A program made the position numbers and the translations under genes. From Myxococcales bacterium (lineage in GTDB: Bacteria; Myxococcota_A; Polyangia; Polyangiales; JADJMO01), in NCBI GenBank assembly GCA_016709545.1, contig JADJMO010000014.1:124001-188000 (forward strand): a stretch of 64,000 bases of DNA, given 5' to 3'. Shown one piece after another: positions 62,918-64,000 of this stretch (the first letter of the stretch is position 1; every line of letters starts with the position of its first letter). The notes beneath the pieces are model-generated. The model had not been told where the DNA came from and ran no database searches. It saw only the letters and a program-made list of their open reading frames with translations.

Positions 62918-64000
62918 TCACTCGAACCCCGCCCCGTCGTTGTTGATCTGCTTGAGCTCGTCGTCGAGGAGCTTCTCGGCGTCCTTCAGCTCCACCTGGC
63001 GGTCGCGCAGGATGAGCTTACGAACGTCCCGCTCCTTCCACGCTTGATCGATGATGCCGACCTCGGCGCGCATGACGAGCGTGGTGAGCTTGTCCTTCAC
63101 CAGGCCGAAGTTGCGCTTGGCGACGGCGCCGACCGTCTCCTTGGCCTCGTCCTCGAACTTGGCGAGCTGGTCGCGGTAGCCGTCGAGGGCCGCCTGGTGT
63201 GCGTCGAGCTCCGCCTTGAGGCCGGCGCTCTGGGTCTTGATCTGGTCGTCGAGCACCTTCTTCTGCTCGAGGATCTTGCCCTCGGTGACCCGCGCCTTCG
63301 CCATCACCGGGCTGGCCTTGTCCGCGTAGGACTTGCTCTGGCCGCCCAGGTTCGCGGCGAGGCCGATCTCCTTCTCGAGGAGGTCGCGGTACTGCTCGCG
63401 CGCCTCGGCGTCTTCCTTGGTCTTCTGGTCGCCGAGGCCGAGCTGGGCCTTGCCCATCTCGACCTGCTTCTTGAGCGCGGCGTACTCCTGCGTGTACTGC
63501 TTGAGCTCGATCTCCACCGAGTCGAGCGTCTTCATGTGCTCGGCCACGGTGTTGGGATCGCCGCCCTTGGTCTTGATGTACTTGCGGAGCGCGGTGGCCT
63601 GCGCCTGCAGCATGTCGATCTCGATCTTGCGCTTCTGCAGATCCTGGGAGGCGGCGCGCCACAGGGCGGCGGCCTCCTCTTCGCGCTTGGAGAGGCCGTC
63701 GTCGTCGACCGGCAGGCCGAGGATGTACTTCTGCAGGCGGCGACGCTGGTCGCGGACGGTGGCGAGCTCGCCGCCGACCTCGCTGGGCTCCGCGTCGTCG
63801 AGGCCCTGGCCCACGTGCGCCCGCGCGACGGCGAGGCGGTTCTCGAGCAGGATGACCTTCTCGTACTGCGCCTTGAGGCCCGGGAAGGCCTTGATGGCGT
63901 TGTTCTTCACGACCGCCTGCAGCTTGTCGAGCATGTCCTGCGCTTCGGTCAGGAGCTGCTTGGTCTGCTGGACGCTCTCCACGACGTTGAAGGCGAGGGC
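62918..64000 (-). CDS. Coiled-coil protein upstream of gltD, N-terminus cut by the window edge
   Basis: About 360 C-terminal residues are visible; the frame is still open at 64000 (ALAFNVVESV precedes the first in-frame start codon). It is almost wholly helical with heptad-like Leu/Ala/Glu patterns (LLENRLAVARAHVGQ, EYAALKKQVEMGKAQLG, LEKEIGLAANLGG), so it is a long coiled coil. Its stop is two bases before the gltD-like ATG. It is likely part of the same gliding operon; no Glt name can be given from sequence alone. Confidence 0.7.
   Translation of the reverse strand, partial: ALAFNVVESVQQTKQLLTEAQDMLDKLQAVVKNNAIKAFPGLKAQYEKVILLENRLAVARAHVGQGLDDAEPSEVGGELATVRDQRRRLQKYILGLPVDDDGLSKREEEAAALWRAASQDLQKRKIEIDMLQAQATALRKYIKTKGGDPNTVAEHMKTLDSVEIELKQYTQEYAALKKQVEMGKAQLGLGDQKTKEDAEAREQYRDLLEKEIGLAANLGGQSKSYADKASPVMAKARVTEGKILEQKKVLDDQIKTQSAGLKAELDAHQAALDGYRDQLAKFEDEAKETVGAVAKRNFGLVKDKLTTLVMRAEVGIIDQAWKERDVRKLILRDRQVELKDAEKLLDDELKQINNDGAGFE

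Overview
This window comes from a high-GC, Gram-negative deltaproteobacterial predator, almost certainly a myxobacterium of the Polyangiales/Sorangiineae type. The evidence is a near-canonical mglB-mglA motility switch, a gltD-gltE-gltG-like gliding gene set, two eukaryote-like Ser/Thr kinases, many secreted lipoproteins with Asp/Ser/Thr-rich linkers, very strong G/C preference at third codon positions, and frequent ATGA/GTGA overlaps between neighbouring genes. No tRNA, rRNA, CRISPR array, insertion sequence or prophage was seen.

Layout. 1-1009: edge of a membrane-protein gene, a 63-bp triplicated repeat and a thrombospondin-type-3 lipoprotein. 1088-5101: VOC protein, dienelactone hydrolase, glycyl-tRNA synthetase and a propeller-like lipoprotein. 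5124-9467: MacAB/Lol-like export operon (adaptor, ATPase, two FtsX-type permeases, one heavily frameshifted). 9848-18549: Kelch lipoprotein, ATP-dependent DNA ligase, extended SDR, class I aminotransferase, universal stress protein overlapping a P-type cation ATPase. 18553-24993: a same-strand run of five lipoproteins (IgGFc-binding-like, Cys-rich, SUMF1-fold, propeller, unknown) with a SUKH gene and small genes between. 25090-32677: small membrane protein, TetR-SDR pair, HExxH lipoprotein, L,D-transpeptidase, membrane protein, SDR, and a CLC transporter with fluoride-type motifs. 32701-40667: a HEAT-like protein with a C-terminal kinase, a membrane protein plus YbjN pair, fructose-bisphosphatase plus HAD phosphatase, and rluD with a small partner. 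40844-41938: mglBA. 41981-51448: methyltransferase, radical SAM, MutS2, lipid-anchored hydrolase, V4R-like protein, PEGA-kinase, Kelch-like lipoprotein. 51464-54188: an outer-membrane polysaccharide export (OPX) protein, an outer-membrane beta-barrel and a small periplasmic protein. 54354-64000: a gliding-machinery-like operon (coiled-coil protein, GltD-like, GltE-like, small periplasmic protein, ExbB/TolQ-like membrane protein, GltG-like).

How it fits together. MglA/MglB set the polarity of gliding and twitching machinery, and the Glt-like operon would encode periplasmic and envelope parts of the gliding complex. Immediately downstream on the same strand lies an OPX plus beta-barrel pair of the kind that exports polysaccharide through the outer membrane. 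This puts a candidate slime or exopolysaccharide exit port beside the gliding complex. The two genes between gltE and gltG are the best candidates here for poorly described motility components.

Data quality caution. At least ten otherwise well-conserved genes are interrupted by one or a few single-base indels, mostly in G or C runs. The protein remains recognisable on both sides each time, and together this looks more like consensus error than gene decay. I annotate these genes at full length and state where the frame breaks.
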